From JAVBLU01 sp031553225 (lineage in GTDB: Bacteria > Bacillota > Clostridia > Christensenellales > UBA1750): a DNA stretch of 64,000 bases. The notes beneath the pieces were generated by a model. It was not told the DNA's origin. It saw only the letters and a list, made by a program, of their open reading frames with translations, and did not search any database. The stretch covers positions 67,703 through 131,702 of the forward strand of contig JAVBLU010000010.1 in the NCBI GenBank assembly GCA_031553225.1. The letters are read 5' to 3'. Position numbers and translations under genes: made by a program. Shown here piece by piece: positions 1-8,594 of the stretch; the first letter of the stretch is position 1; every line of letters starts with the position of its first letter.

Positions 1-84
1 TAGCTGCACATAGGACGCAGGAGAACGGCGGCGTATACGGCGGAACCGGCTTTTGCGCTTGGGTTCTACGCGGGCGGGCCGGTT

Positions 85-92
85 CATATCCT
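85..92 (+). promoter_or_regulatory. possible sigma-E type -10 upstream of spoIIP
   Basis: The octamer CATATCCT fits the CATAnnnT core of a sigma-E -10 element and lies about 30 bases before the chosen spoIIP start. spoIIP is a mother-cell sigma-E gene in Bacillus, which makes the site reasonable. No convincing -35 is seen at the expected distance, so this is only a candidate. The rest of bases 1-121 shows no supportable gene. Confidence 0.25.
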
Positions 93-121
93 GTAACACG
101 CTGTGGAAACGGGGTGTGCGC

Positions 122-1324
122 ATGGTACGCATCAAAGTACTCCGCCTGTCGCAAATACTCTACACCGGGCTGGTTGTGGTGCTGGCGGCCCTGGCCGTCG
201 TGCTTGTGCTGCGCGTGGTGCCGGCCTCCTCGCCAAGCCCGCGGCCGCAGACCACGACGCCGCCCGCCACCTATGCCCCGCGCGGAACGCCCGCGTCCGT
301 AACAACTCCCAAGCCCGCCGGCGTTACGGTGCCCACCCGCAGCGAGCTTGCGCCGGCCTCCGCGCCGGCCGCCGCGCAGGCGCCCACCCCATCGCCAGCG
401 CCTGTCGCTCTTGCGGAGGCGCCGACAGCGGCTCCGCTTTTTTTGACGGACACGGTGTCCAAGCCCCCCCGGACGGGCCTTTCCGTGTTCAGCCGGCTGC
501 TCTTCGGCGTGGACCTGTCCGATCCCTCCTCGCTGCCGTCGGCCATGCTGCCCTACGGGCGGGCGGTGAGCGTCATGGCGCCCGTGGCGGAGGAGCGGCA
601 GACCGAGTCCGAACACGAGGACGCCGTACCGGAGGAGATCCACATCGAGCTTGCGCAGATGGACAAGACGTACACGCCGCCCGTGCGCGTGGCAAGCGTT
701 CTGCGCGCGCTCATCTATCACACGCACACCGAAGAGGCCTACGAGCAGGTATCCGCCGATCCGTACAAGGAGGCGGGAAAATGGCGCACCGAGGACTACG
801 CTCACTCGATCGTGCGCGTGGGCGACGAGCTGTCGCGGCAGCTGTCTCTGCGCGGGTTCGACGTGCTGCACGACAAGACCGACCACGAGCCGCCCAAGCT
901 GGGCACGGCCTACGTGCGCTCGCTGGAGACGCTGGAAGGGTACGAAGCGCGCGGGGAGCAGTTCGACCTGTACATCGATCTGCACCGCGACGCCTACTCC
1001 AAAAACTGGGATGAACCATCGCCCACGGTGGCCATCGACGGCAAGGAATGCGCGCGCGTGATGATGCTCATCGGCAACGGGGAAGGTTTTACCGTCAAGC
1101 CCGAATGGCATGAGAACTATAAGCTCGCTCAGCGCCTTTCGGATGAGCTCAACCAGATCGCCCCGGGCTTCGCGCGCCCCGTGATGGTGAAGGACGGCCG
1201 CTACAACCAGCACGTCTCCAGGCAGGCCATCCTGATCGAGGTCGGACACAACAAATCCACCCTGGAACAGTGCCTGAACAGCATGCCGTACCTTGCGGAC
1301 GCCCTGGCGAAAACCCTTGAATGA
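122..1324 (+). CDS. spoIIP: stage II sporulation protein P (SpoIIP)
   Basis: SpoIIP is the peptidoglycan amidase/endopeptidase that works with SpoIID and SpoIIM to thin septal peptidoglycan and drive engulfment of the forespore. The 400-residue product starts with a short basic stretch and one membrane anchor (about residues 8-33). A Pro/Ala/Thr-rich linker follows to about residue 120, and the SpoIIP amidase domain forms the C-terminal half. Visible family motifs are IYHTHTEEAY (His200, His202), YIDLHRDAYSKN (His288) and LIEVGHNKSTLEQC (Glu373), the expected metal-binding and catalytic positions. An upstream in-frame TTG at 53 would add 23 residues before the membrane anchor and has no ribosome binding site; the ATG at 122 is preferred. 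In Bacillus gpr sits upstream; that region lies outside this window. Confidence 0.93.
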   Translation: MVRIKVLRLSQILYTGLVVVLAALAVVLVLRVVPASSPSPRPQTTTPPATYAPRGTPASVTTPKPAGVTVPTRSELAPASAPAAAQAPTPSPAPVALAEAPTAAPLFLTDTVSKPPRTGLSVFSRLLFGVDLSDPSSLPSAMLPYGRAVSVMAPVAEERQTESEHEDAVPEEIHIELAQMDKTYTPPVRVASVLRALIYHTHTEEAYEQVSADPYKEAGKWRTEDYAHSIVRVGDELSRQLSLRGFDVLHDKTDHEPPKLGTAYVRSLETLEGYEARGEQFDLYIDLHRDAYSKNWDEPSPTVAIDGKECARVMMLIGNGEGFTVKPEWHENYKLAQRLSDELNQIAPGFARPVMVKDGRYNQHVSRQAILIEVGHNKSTLEQCLNSMPYLADALAKTLE

Positions 1325-1401
1325 GGAAGGCTACCAAATCCGCTTGCGCCTAGGGATAAACGGCCTCTGAAAACTGCGTGAAAAATAGATGAGCAAATAC
1401 A

Positions 1402-1430
1402 TTGACCAATCGGCCTGGTGATGGTAAAGT
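1402..1430 (+). promoter_or_regulatory. sigma-A type promoter for the radical SAM-DUF2344-rng operon
   Basis: TTGACC and TAAAGT are separated by 17 bases in the gap after spoIIP. The -35 matches consensus at five of six bases and the -10 at four of six. The predicted transcription start lies just before a GGAGG ribosome binding site at 1452-1456. Confidence 0.55.
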
Positions 1431-1463
1431 ATTGCGGAACTCTATCACAACGGAGGCCAATTG

Positions 1464-3290
1464 GTGGATAAGATCGACGCGCTTTTGCCGCGCGTGCTAA
1501 AGCCCTCGCGCTATGCGGGCGGCGAACTGAACCAGGTTGTGAAAGCGAAAGCGACGGCGCTTCGCTTCGCTTTTTGTTTCCCCGACGTGTACGAGGTGGG
1601 CATGTCCCATCTGGGCAGCCGCATCCTCTATCACGTACTGAACAACCGCGCGGACATTGCCTGCGAGCGCGCCTTTATGCCCTGGGTGGACATGGAGGCG
1701 CTCATGCGCGAGGAGGGCGTGCCGCTCTTTACGCTGGAGACGCGAGCTCGCGTGGCCGACTGCGACATAGTGGGCTTTACCCTGCAGTACGAGATGTGCG
1801 CCACGAACGTGCTCGCCATGCTCGACCTGGCTGGCCTGGCGCTGCGCGCAAGCGACCGGGAAAGCGGCCCGCTGGTCGTCGCGGGCGGCCCGTGCGCTGC
1901 CAACCCCGAGCCGCTTGCGCCCTTCATCGACGCCTTTGTGATTGGGGACGGTGAGGAAGCGACGCTGGAGGTATGCGACGCTTGCCTCGCCTCGCGCGCC
2001 GCAGGGGAAGGAAAAGCCGCCTTGCTTGCACGTTTGGCCCGGCTGCCCGGCGTGTACGTGCCCAGCCTATATGTGGACGAGTACGATGGGAACGGCCGTT
2101 TCCTTCGCCTGACACCTAAGGACTGCGCGCCTGCCGCCGTGCGTCGCCGCGTCGTGCGCGATCTGGATGCCGCCCCTTTTCCGGAAAAGCTCATTTTGCC
2201 CTTCGGCGAGATCGTGCACGACCGCGTCACTTTGGAGGTGGCGCGCGGCTGCACGGCCGGCTGCCGCTTTTGCCAGGCGGGCATGTGGTACCGCCCTGTG
2301 CGCGAGCGCAGCGTCGCCACGCTGCTTGGGCAGGCTGGCGCGCTCATCGGCTGTACCGGGTATGAGGAGATCAGCCTGTCCTCCCTGTCCACAGGCGATT
2401 ACACGCACCTCCCGGCGCTGGCCAAGGCACTTGTGGACACCTATCGGGAGCAGCGCGTGTCCGTATCGCTCCCGTCGCTGCGCATCGACTCGGTGATTGG
2501 CGATACGCTGCAGCAGACCGGCCAGGTGCGCAAGACCAGCCTTACCTTCGCGCCGGAGGCCGCTACGCAGCGCCTGCGCGACGTGATCAACAAAGGCGTG
2601 ACGGAAGGCGACCTTTTGCGCGCCGTGCGCGACGCCTTTGAGGGCGGATGGTCCTCCATCAAGCTGTACGCCATGATCGGACTGCCCACGGAGAGCGAGG
2701 AGGACCTGGACGGCATGGCCGACCTGGCGCGCAAGGTGCTGCGCGTCTATCATGAGACGAAACGTCAGCCGGGGCAGAAGGGCGTGTCCGTCACCATATC
2801 GGCCGCTTCCTTCGTGCCCAAGCCGCACACGCCCTTCCAGTGGTGCCCGCAGGACGGCCTCACGGCGCTTATGGACAAGCAGAAGTACCTGAAGAGGGCG
2901 CTTCGTATACCGGGCGTCACGTTCAACTGGCACGACGCACAGCTCTCCCACATGGAGGCCGCTGTTGCGCGCGGCGACCGGCGCGTGGCGGACGCTATCG
3001 AAAACGCATACCGGCTTGGATGCCGTTTGGACGGCTGGAGCGAGCATTTTAAGTTTGATCTGTGGCAGCAAGCGTTTGCGATGGCCGGGCTGTCCTCCCT
3101 AAGCTTTGCATCCCGCGCCTTTGCCGTGAACGAGCCCTTGCCGTGGGATCATATACATTCCGGCGTGTCCAAAGCCTATCTGGCGGACGAGTGGGCGCTG
3201 GCTCAGAAAGCGGCCGCTACGCCCGACTGCCGCCGCGGCTGCCGCGCCTGCGGCCTGCAGAGCGAGTGCGGAGGCGACGCATGCGAATAA
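1464..3290 (+). CDS. B12-binding-type radical SAM protein (TIGR03960 family)
   Basis: This is a radical SAM protein of the TIGR03960 type, about 608 residues, with a cobalamin-binding-like N-terminal region and a central radical SAM domain. The cluster-binding motif GCTAGCRFC (C-x3-C-x2-C, near residues 263-270) is intact. A Cys-rich C-terminal tail (CRRGCRACGLQSECGGDAC) may hold a further metal site. Proteins of this family are encoded next to a DUF2344 protein, as here, and the pair may act together, perhaps in RNA or ribosome maturation; the exact reaction is not established. GGAGG at 1452-1456 favours GTG 1464 over the adjacent TTG 1461. It overlaps the next gene by 10 bases. Confidence 0.9.
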   Translation: MDKIDALLPRVLKPSRYAGGELNQVVKAKATALRFAFCFPDVYEVGMSHLGSRILYHVLNNRADIACERAFMPWVDMEALMREEGVPLFTLETRARVADCDIVGFTLQYEMCATNVLAMLDLAGLALRASDRESGPLVVAGGPCAANPEPLAPFIDAFVIGDGEEATLEVCDACLASRAAGEGKAALLARLARLPGVYVPSLYVDEYDGNGRFLRLTPKDCAPAAVRRRVVRDLDAAPFPEKLILPFGEIVHDRVTLEVARGCTAGCRFCQAGMWYRPVRERSVATLLGQAGALIGCTGYEEISLSSLSTGDYTHLPALAKALVDTYREQRVSVSLPSLRIDSVIGDTLQQTGQVRKTSLTFAPEAATQRLRDVINKGVTEGDLLRAVRDAFEGGWSSIKLYAMIGLPTESEEDLDGMADLARKVLRVYHETKRQPGQKGVSVTISAASFVPKPHTPFQWCPQDGLTALMDKQKYLKRALRIPGVTFNWHDAQLSHMEAAVARGDRRVADAIENAYRLGCRLDGWSEHFKFDLWQQAFAMAGLSSLSFASRAFAVNEPLPWDHIHSGVSKAYLADEWALAQKAAATPDCRRGCRACGLQSECGGDACE

Positions 3291-3958
3291 TCGTCGAGTT
3301 TACCAAGCAGGGCGCAGCCGCCCAGATGAGCCATCTGGACCTGCAGCGCACGGTTCAGCGGGCGCTGCGCAGATCCGGTCTGCCGCTTCAGTATTCCCAG
3401 GGCTTCAATCCGCACGCCGTGTTGGCCTTTGCCACGGCTTTGCCTGTGGGCATGAGCAGCGTATGCGAGCTTATGGACTTTACGGCCGGATGCGGGCCTG
3501 AGGAGGCGCTGGCGCGTCTGGACCCGGCGTTGCCGCCCGGCATGCGCGCTCTGCGTGCGCGCGCCGTATCCGAGCGGTTCCCTGCGCTGATGGCCACGGC
3601 GGCCGAGCAGGACGTGCGGATTGTTCCGCTGCAGGGCGAGGCGCTGTGCGCGCAGGTTGCGCCCTTCTTGGCCCAGGCGCAGTGCCTTGTGAAGAAGACC
3701 GGCAAAAACGGCGTGAAGGATCTGGACATCCGCCCGCGCGTGCTCGCCCTGAGCGCGCAAGAGGGAAGCCTGCTTGCCCGTTTATCCTGCGCGCAGGAGA
3801 ACACGCTTCGGCCGGACTTGCTTGTGGCAGCGCTTTCCTCGCTCGCCGGCATCAACCCGGCGCCGTTTCAGGCCGAGCGCGTCGGGCTGTACGGCAAAGC
3901 CGCTGCCGGTGCGGTCGTACCGCTGTTTCAGCTGCCCGACCCGGGTGAAGCGCCATGA
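3281..3958 (+). CDS. TIGR03936 / DUF2344 family protein
   Basis: This 225-residue protein belongs to the DUF2344 (TIGR03936) family, the regular partner of the TIGR03960 radical SAM protein. In some genomes the two are fused. Family features visible here are the N-terminal beta strand IIVEFTKQG, the conserved MSHLDLQRTVQRALRRSGLP segment and the QGFNPHAVLAFATALPVG segment. The ATG at 3281 lies inside the end of the radical SAM gene and the stop overlaps the rng start as ATGA, so all three are probably translationally coupled. The function is not experimentally settled. Confidence 0.9.
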   Translation: MRIIVEFTKQGAAAQMSHLDLQRTVQRALRRSGLPLQYSQGFNPHAVLAFATALPVGMSSVCELMDFTAGCGPEEALARLDPALPPGMRALRARAVSERFPALMATAAEQDVRIVPLQGEALCAQVAPFLAQAQCLVKKTGKNGVKDLDIRPRVLALSAQEGSLLARLSCAQENTLRPDLLVAALSSLAGINPAPFQAERVGLYGKAAAGAVVPLFQLPDPGEAP

Positions 3959-5376
3959 GCAGAGAACTGATTGTAGACGCCTCGCGCGGCGAGGTACGCG
4001 TGTGCCTGGTGGAGAACGGCGACCTGCGCGAGGTGCACCTCTCCCGCGAGGGAAGCGAGCGCATGTCCGGCTCGCTGTTCAAGGGCCGGGTGGCCAACGT
4101 CTTAAACGGCATGCAGGCGGCGTTTGTCGACATTGGCCTGGAGCGCAACGCTTTTTTGCATATGAAAGACGTACAGCCCGAGTCGGCGCGCAGGAAAATG
4201 AAAGCCGGCCAAGAAATCCTACTACAAATTGTGAAGGAACCTGTCGGTTCCAAGGGGCCCCGGGTATCCTGCGAACTCTCCCTGCCCGGCCGCAAGCTTG
4301 TGCTGCTGCCCATGACCGACACGGTGGGCGTGTCCCAGCGCGTGGCGGACGACGCCGAGCGGGAGCGCCTGCGCGGAACGCTCGTGCGCCTGCGCGATGA
4401 GATCTGCGCGGAGATGGGCATGCCGCACGCCGGGCTCATCGCCCGCACGGCGGCCGCCCGGTGCGAGGACGCGTCGCTGCAAGGCGAGCTGCGCACCCTC
4501 ATCGCCCTGTGGCGCGACATACTGCAGCGCAGCAAGGCGCAAACTGCGCCGGCGCTTTTGTACGATGATTCCGACGTGCTCGTGCGCGCCGCGCGCGACC
4601 TGCTCCAGCCGGACATCGACGCCGTCTTCGTGAGCGACAAGTCGGCTTACGATAAGCTCCATGCCTGCGTGTCCGCCTACGCGCCCGAGCTTTTGCACCT
4701 GGTGCGCTACGAGGGCTGCCCGGGCGGTTTTCTGCTGATGCGTGGGCTGCAGACGCAGCTGGACAAGGCGCTGGGCCGCAAGGTGTGGCTCAAATCAGGC
4801 GGGACGCTGATCATCGATCAGACCGAGGCGCTCACCGTCATCGATGTGAACACCGGTAAGTTCACCGGCACAACCGACCTGGCCGACACGGTGCGCCGCA
4901 CGAATCTGGAAGCCGCGCGCGAGATCGCCGTGCAGCTGCGGCTGAGGGACATTGGCGGCATCATCGTCATCGATTTTATCGACATGGACGAGGAGGCGCA
5001 GCGTCAGGCCGTTCTGGACGAGCTGCGGCGCGCGTTGAGCGGCGACCACACGCGAACGGTCGTGTCCGGGTTTACTTCGCTCGGGCTTGTGGAGATGACG
5101 CGCAACAAGGTGAAGCCCCGCCTCTCGGCGCTGATGCAGCGTTCCTGCCCCGTGTGCGGAGGCGGTGGGTTGGTGCTGTGCGAGGAGGCCACCGCGCGAA
5201 GGGCGTTGGAGGAAGCGGACAGGATGCTGGCCAGCGCCGACTCGCCCGTGCTGCTTACGCTGCACCCGCAGGTGGCGGCCGTGGTGCAATCGTTTGGCGG
5301 TCCGCCGCAGCGCGTGCGGATAGCCAGCGACGCTTCCCTAGGCTTTGGCGCGTATCACATCGGCTACGACGTATGA
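3955..5376 (+). CDS. rng: ribonuclease G/E family endoribonuclease
   Basis: A single-strand-specific, Mg-dependent endoribonuclease of the RNase E/G family, 473 residues and so close to RNase G rather than the longer RNase E. An S1-like RNA-binding segment (GSLFKGRVANVLNGMQAAFVD, about residues 39-59) is followed by the DNase I-like catalytic region with metal-binding Asp297 (LTVIDVNTGKF) and Asp340 (GGIIVIDFIDM). The zinc-link motif CPVCGG (Cys398, Cys401) joins protomers in the family. It is third in the operon with the radical SAM and DUF2344 genes, a combination often followed in Clostridia by rplU-rpmA. Here no ribosomal protein gene follows. Confidence 0.93.
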   Translation: MSRELIVDASRGEVRVCLVENGDLREVHLSREGSERMSGSLFKGRVANVLNGMQAAFVDIGLERNAFLHMKDVQPESARRKMKAGQEILLQIVKEPVGSKGPRVSCELSLPGRKLVLLPMTDTVGVSQRVADDAERERLRGTLVRLRDEICAEMGMPHAGLIARTAAARCEDASLQGELRTLIALWRDILQRSKAQTAPALLYDDSDVLVRAARDLLQPDIDAVFVSDKSAYDKLHACVSAYAPELLHLVRYEGCPGGFLLMRGLQTQLDKALGRKVWLKSGGTLIIDQTEALTVIDVNTGKFTGTTDLADTVRRTNLEAAREIAVQLRLRDIGGIIVIDFIDMDEEAQRQAVLDELRRALSGDHTRTVVSGFTSLGLVEMTRNKVKPRLSALMQRSCPVCGGGGLVLCEEATARRALEEADRMLASADSPVLLTLHPQVAAVVQSFGGPPQRVRIASDASLGFGAYHIGYDV

Positions 5377-5461
5377 TGTATCTGAAACCATGCCCAGCAG
5401 AGGCGGACCTCGCGGCAACGAATCCGTTTTTTGTCGCTGCTCATACAAAGGAGGTAGATAC

Positions 5462-6877
5462 ATGGAAGAAACCATATCCGGCCGGCTCGCAGCGACGTTT
5501 GATCGCGCATGGCTGCACATGCCGGGCCACGCCGGACGTATGAATGAATACATACCGGGCGGGCTGGACGTCCGCTACGATCTGACCGAGCTGCCCGTGA
5601 CGGACGATTTGCACCGCCCGCGTGCAGCGCTGCACGAGCTGGCGGCGCGTATGTCCAAGGCAGCGGGCGCGGGCATCTCCTTTCCTCTCACCGGGGGCGG
5701 CACGTCCGCCGTTCAGGTTATGATTCTTACGAACGTACAGCCGGGCGGCAAGCTGCTCATGCCGCGTACGGCGCATATGTCCGCCTGGTCGGCCTGCGCC
5801 CTGCAGGACCTTACCGTGGTGGATGTGGCGGCCGACGAATTTGAGGACGGCTGGTCGCTCGTGTCCGAGCGCGCCTACATCGAAGCCATCAAGGAAAACC
5901 CGGACGCCAGCGCCGTGTTTGTGCTCTCGCCGGATTACGCCGGCTGTACGCCGGACATCGCGCAGATCGTCAAAGCCGCCCGTCCGCGCGGCGTGCGCGT
6001 GCTGGTGGACGAGGCGCACGGCGCGCATTTCCCCTGGATGGGAGCCCTGCAGCCGCCTGAGCGCGAGGCCGGACGCGCGGGGGCGGACGCCTGGGCGCAA
6101 AGCGCGCACAAAACACTGCCCGCCCTAACCGGCGCTGCGTGGCTGCACATGCGCGACGCGTCGCTGGAGCCGCGCGCGCGGCGCATGATCCGCATGCTCG
6201 CCTCCACCAGCCCGTCATATCTCACGCTCACCTCCATGGACGCGGCCATCGCCTACATGGACACAGACGGCCCCGCAGCGCTGAAAGCCCTGAAGGAACG
6301 AATCGACGCCCTCCGGGAGGAACTGATCGGCTGGGGTTATGCGTGCCCGCGCCCAGGCGTGCGCCGCGGTTTTTGGCAAGATGGTACGCGCCTCCTGGTG
6401 GACGGGCGGCCTTTGGGCTATACGGGCTTTGCGCTGGAACAGGAGCTCATCGCGCGCGGCGTGGACATTGAGATGAGCATGCGCGCCTGGGTGCTGGCGC
6501 TTGTCTCCGTGGCCACTCCGGAATCGGCGTTTCGGCGCTTCACGGACGCGCTGCGCGACATCGCGCGCAATCCGCGTCCGCCGGTGCCGGCATTCAAGCT
6601 GGACCGTTCGCTTCCGCCGACGCCCCGCGTGACCAGCGTGCGGCGCGCCATGCTCTCCGATAGCCTGTTTCTGTCGCCGGAGGAGGCGATTGGCCGCGTG
6701 GCGGCTGCGTGCGTGGGATTCTATCCGCCGGGCGTGCCCTTCCTTACCCCCGGCGAGCAGGTGACCGAGGACGTGATCGAGGCGCTTAGGCAGACGGCCG
6801 CCATCGGCGCGCGGCCCTTCGGCCTGGACGAAAAGGGGCAGATCCCCATCGTAAACGATTATGAAATCATCGATTAG
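5462..6877 (+). CDS. Orn/Lys/Arg decarboxylase-fold PLP enzyme
   Basis: A 471-residue fold-type I PLP enzyme of the Orn/Lys/Arg decarboxylase family (short form, like Bacillus YaaO). Visible features are the N-terminal HMPGHAGR segment, the SFPLTGGGTSAVQ loop, the LVDEAHGAHF segment with the cofactor-binding Asp, and SAHKTLPALTG with the Schiff-base Lys217. The C-terminal small domain ends in the family's FYPPGVP segment. The exact substrate cannot be read; arginine or lysine decarboxylation is the usual guess. GGAGG at 5450-5454 supports the ATG at 5462 over earlier starts inside rng. Placement before tmk matches the yaaO-tmk arrangement of Bacillus. Confidence 0.88.
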   Translation: MEETISGRLAATFDRAWLHMPGHAGRMNEYIPGGLDVRYDLTELPVTDDLHRPRAALHELAARMSKAAGAGISFPLTGGGTSAVQVMILTNVQPGGKLLMPRTAHMSAWSACALQDLTVVDVAADEFEDGWSLVSERAYIEAIKENPDASAVFVLSPDYAGCTPDIAQIVKAARPRGVRVLVDEAHGAHFPWMGALQPPEREAGRAGADAWAQSAHKTLPALTGAAWLHMRDASLEPRARRMIRMLASTSPSYLTLTSMDAAIAYMDTDGPAALKALKERIDALREELIGWGYACPRPGVRRGFWQDGTRLLVDGRPLGYTGFALEQELIARGVDIEMSMRAWVLALVSVATPESAFRRFTDALRDIARNPRPPVPAFKLDRSLPPTPRVTSVRRAMLSDSLFLSPEEAIGRVAAACVGFYPPGVPFLTPGEQVTEDVIEALRQTAAIGARPFGLDEKGQIPIVNDYEIID

Positions 6878-7526
6878 CGGCCTGCGTTACCAAAGCGTCA
6901 TATTCGACCTGGACGGAACCCTGCTGGATACGCGGCCGGGCATTGTGGCGTGCACGCAGCATGCCCTGCGCCATTTCGGGCTGCCCGAGGCAAGCGAGGA
7001 ACAGCTGCGCTTGTTCATTGGGCCGCCGCTTCACCAAAGTTTCGTGCGCGCGTTGCACATGAGCGAAGAGATGGCCGCCGCCGCCGTTACGGTGTACCGC
7101 CAGCGGTACGCCGATAAGGGCATACGCGAATGTTGCCCTTACCCGGGCATTGTGCGGCTTCTGCAGCAGCTGCGCGGCGCAGGCGCGCGCGTGGGCGTAT
7201 GCACCGCAAAGGCGGAGATTTTCGCCAAGCAAATTTTGCACGAACAGGGCATTATGCCGTTTGTGCATCTGCTGCGCGGGTATGAACTGTCCGACACCAC
7301 GGAACGAAAGCCGGAGCTTTTACGTCTATGTATCGACGAGCTTGAGGCGGCCCCTGCCGTGATGGTGGGCGACCGCATCTACGATGTGGCGGCTGCGCAG
7401 GCGTGCGGCATCGACGCGGTCGGCGTCAGCTATGGCTTTGGATCGGCGGACGAATTGTCACGGGCCGCATTCGTGGCTCATGACGTGGATGAACTTGCCC
7501 GCTATCTGCTGGAGGGAACGACGTGA
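6861..7526 (+). CDS. HAD-superfamily phosphatase, phosphoglycolate phosphatase/PpaX-like
   Basis: A 221-residue class IA HAD hydrolase. Motif I is FDLDGTLLDT, motif II is the Thr in VCTAKAE, Lys in TERKPELL supplies motif III, and GDRIYDV is motif IV. The helical cap between motifs I and II (IGPPLHQSF and onward) resembles phosphoglycolate phosphatase and PpaX pyrophosphatase. The substrate is not predictable from this alone. The ATG lies inside the previous gene (17-base overlap), and its stop overlaps the tmk GTG as GTGA. Confidence 0.85.
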   Translation: MKSSISGLRYQSVIFDLDGTLLDTRPGIVACTQHALRHFGLPEASEEQLRLFIGPPLHQSFVRALHMSEEMAAAAVTVYRQRYADKGIRECCPYPGIVRLLQQLRGAGARVGVCTAKAEIFAKQILHEQGIMPFVHLLRGYELSDTTERKPELLRLCIDELEAAPAVMVGDRIYDVAAAQACGIDAVGVSYGFGSADELSRAAFVAHDVDELARYLLEGTT

Positions 7527-8137
7527 ACCGCTTAATCACCTTTGAGGGCGTGGACGGCTGCGGGAAGACCACGCAGTTTCACCTGCTGAGCGAGGCGCTA
7601 TCGGCGCTGGGGGTGGCCTGCGTTACCACACGTGAGCCGGGCGGATGCCCTTTAGGCGAGAAGCTTCGCGATATTTTGCTCTACGGAGAGGAAATGTCGC
7701 CCGAGAGCGAGGCGCTGCTGTTTGCCGCCGCGCGCGCTCAGCACGTGCAGCGTCTGATCGGTCCTGCCCTTGCAAACGGGCAGGTGGTGCTGTGTGATCG
7801 TTTTTTTGACTCGTCGATGGCCTTTCAGGCGTTTGGGCGCGGCCTTTGCGCGGCCTGGGTGCGCGAGGTGAACGCGCCGGCGCTTGCGCAGGCGTCTCCC
7901 GGCCGCACCTACCTGCTGCGCATGGACGCGCAGGAGGCGCTCGTGCGGCGGGGCGGCGGCCCGGCCGACCGGATGGAACGCGCGGATGACGACTTCCGGC
8001 GCCGCGTGGCCGCCGGGTTCGATAAACTGGCCGCAGATGAACCGGACCGTTTTCTGGTTTTGGACGCTACGCGCTCCATCAAGGAGCTGGCGCAGATCAT
8101 CCGCGCGGACGCGCTGAAATATCTGGGGCGGTTTTGA
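7523..8137 (+). CDS. tmk: thymidylate kinase
   Basis: Thymidylate kinase phosphorylates dTMP to dTDP on the way to dTTP. The 204-residue protein has the P-loop GVDGCGKTTQ (residues 9-18), the TREPGGCPLGEKLRD substrate loop, the CDRFFDSSMAFQ segment equivalent to the DRY motif, and a LID region with several Arg residues (about 147-165). The GTG start overlaps the stop of the HAD gene. In Bacillus tmk is followed by yaaQ, yaaR and holB; here an ACT-domain gene follows and holB is absent. Confidence 0.95.
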   Translation: MNRLITFEGVDGCGKTTQFHLLSEALSALGVACVTTREPGGCPLGEKLRDILLYGEEMSPESEALLFAAARAQHVQRLIGPALANGQVVLCDRFFDSSMAFQAFGRGLCAAWVREVNAPALAQASPGRTYLLRMDAQEALVRRGGGPADRMERADDDFRRRVAAGFDKLAADEPDRFLVLDATRSIKELAQIIRADALKYLGRF

Positions 8138-8151
8138 GCAGGAAGCCAGGG

Positions 8152-8580
8152 GTGACGCGGCGAATGGATAATGAGTTAAGGGATGTAAGGGCTGCGCTTT
8201 CCTTGCGCGCTTGGCCGGAACGCTTCGTCGTCTGCCGTCTGAATCCGCGGGAGCCATGGCCGCCTTTCATGCTTGAGGCCTGCCCTGTGTTTCTGGCGCG
8301 CACGCAAGAGGAGCTCTCGGCCATCGTTCCCGTGCACGCCGCGCCGCAGGACGGCGCGGAACGGACGGTTCATGCGGCCTTCGCCGTGCCGGGCGTTATG
8401 CCTTTTAACCTGGTGGGCGTGCTGCACGCGCTTACCGGCCCGCTCGCTGCGGCACAGGTGCCCGTGCTGGCCGTCTCCACGCACGATACCGACGTCCTTC
8501 TTGTCCGTGAGGCGCAGGTTGACCGTGCGATACATGCCTGGCGCGGTGCGGGCATATGCGTTGAGGAGAGCTGTTTATAG
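8152..8580 (+). CDS. ACT domain-containing protein (CASTOR/ACT_7-like)
   Basis: A small protein of about 142 residues with two ACT-like halves. The conserved segment FAVPGVMPFNLVGVLHALTGPLAAAQVPVLAVSTHDTDVLLV is typical of stand-alone CASTOR-type ACT domains (bases 8371-8499 encode it). Such domains usually bind amino acids; no partner enzyme is fused. Three starts are possible: TTG 8134, GTG 8152 and ATG 8164. GTG 8152 is chosen because AGGAAG lies six bases upstream; ATG 8164 is a real alternative. It closes the decarboxylase-HAD-tmk operon. Confidence 0.75.
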   Translation: MTRRMDNELRDVRAALSLRAWPERFVVCRLNPREPWPPFMLEACPVFLARTQEELSAIVPVHAAPQDGAERTVHAAFAVPGVMPFNLVGVLHALTGPLAAAQVPVLAVSTHDTDVLLVREAQVDRAIHAWRGAGICVEESCL

Positions 8581-8594
8581 GCTGAAAGGATTGA

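Noticed and set aside
1..121. End of a gpr-like gene upstream of spoIIP
   Set aside because: None of the frames at the left edge shows a recognisable GPR C terminus; frame 1 opens with a stop and the other frames do not resemble the family.
1461..1463. TTG 1461 as start of the radical SAM gene
   Set aside because: Only four bases separate it from GGAGG; GTG 1464 has a better spacing of seven.
2067..3071. Long open frame antisense to the radical SAM gene
   Set aside because: High G+C third positions keep the opposite strand open; the plus-strand gene has clear family motifs and the antisense product has none.
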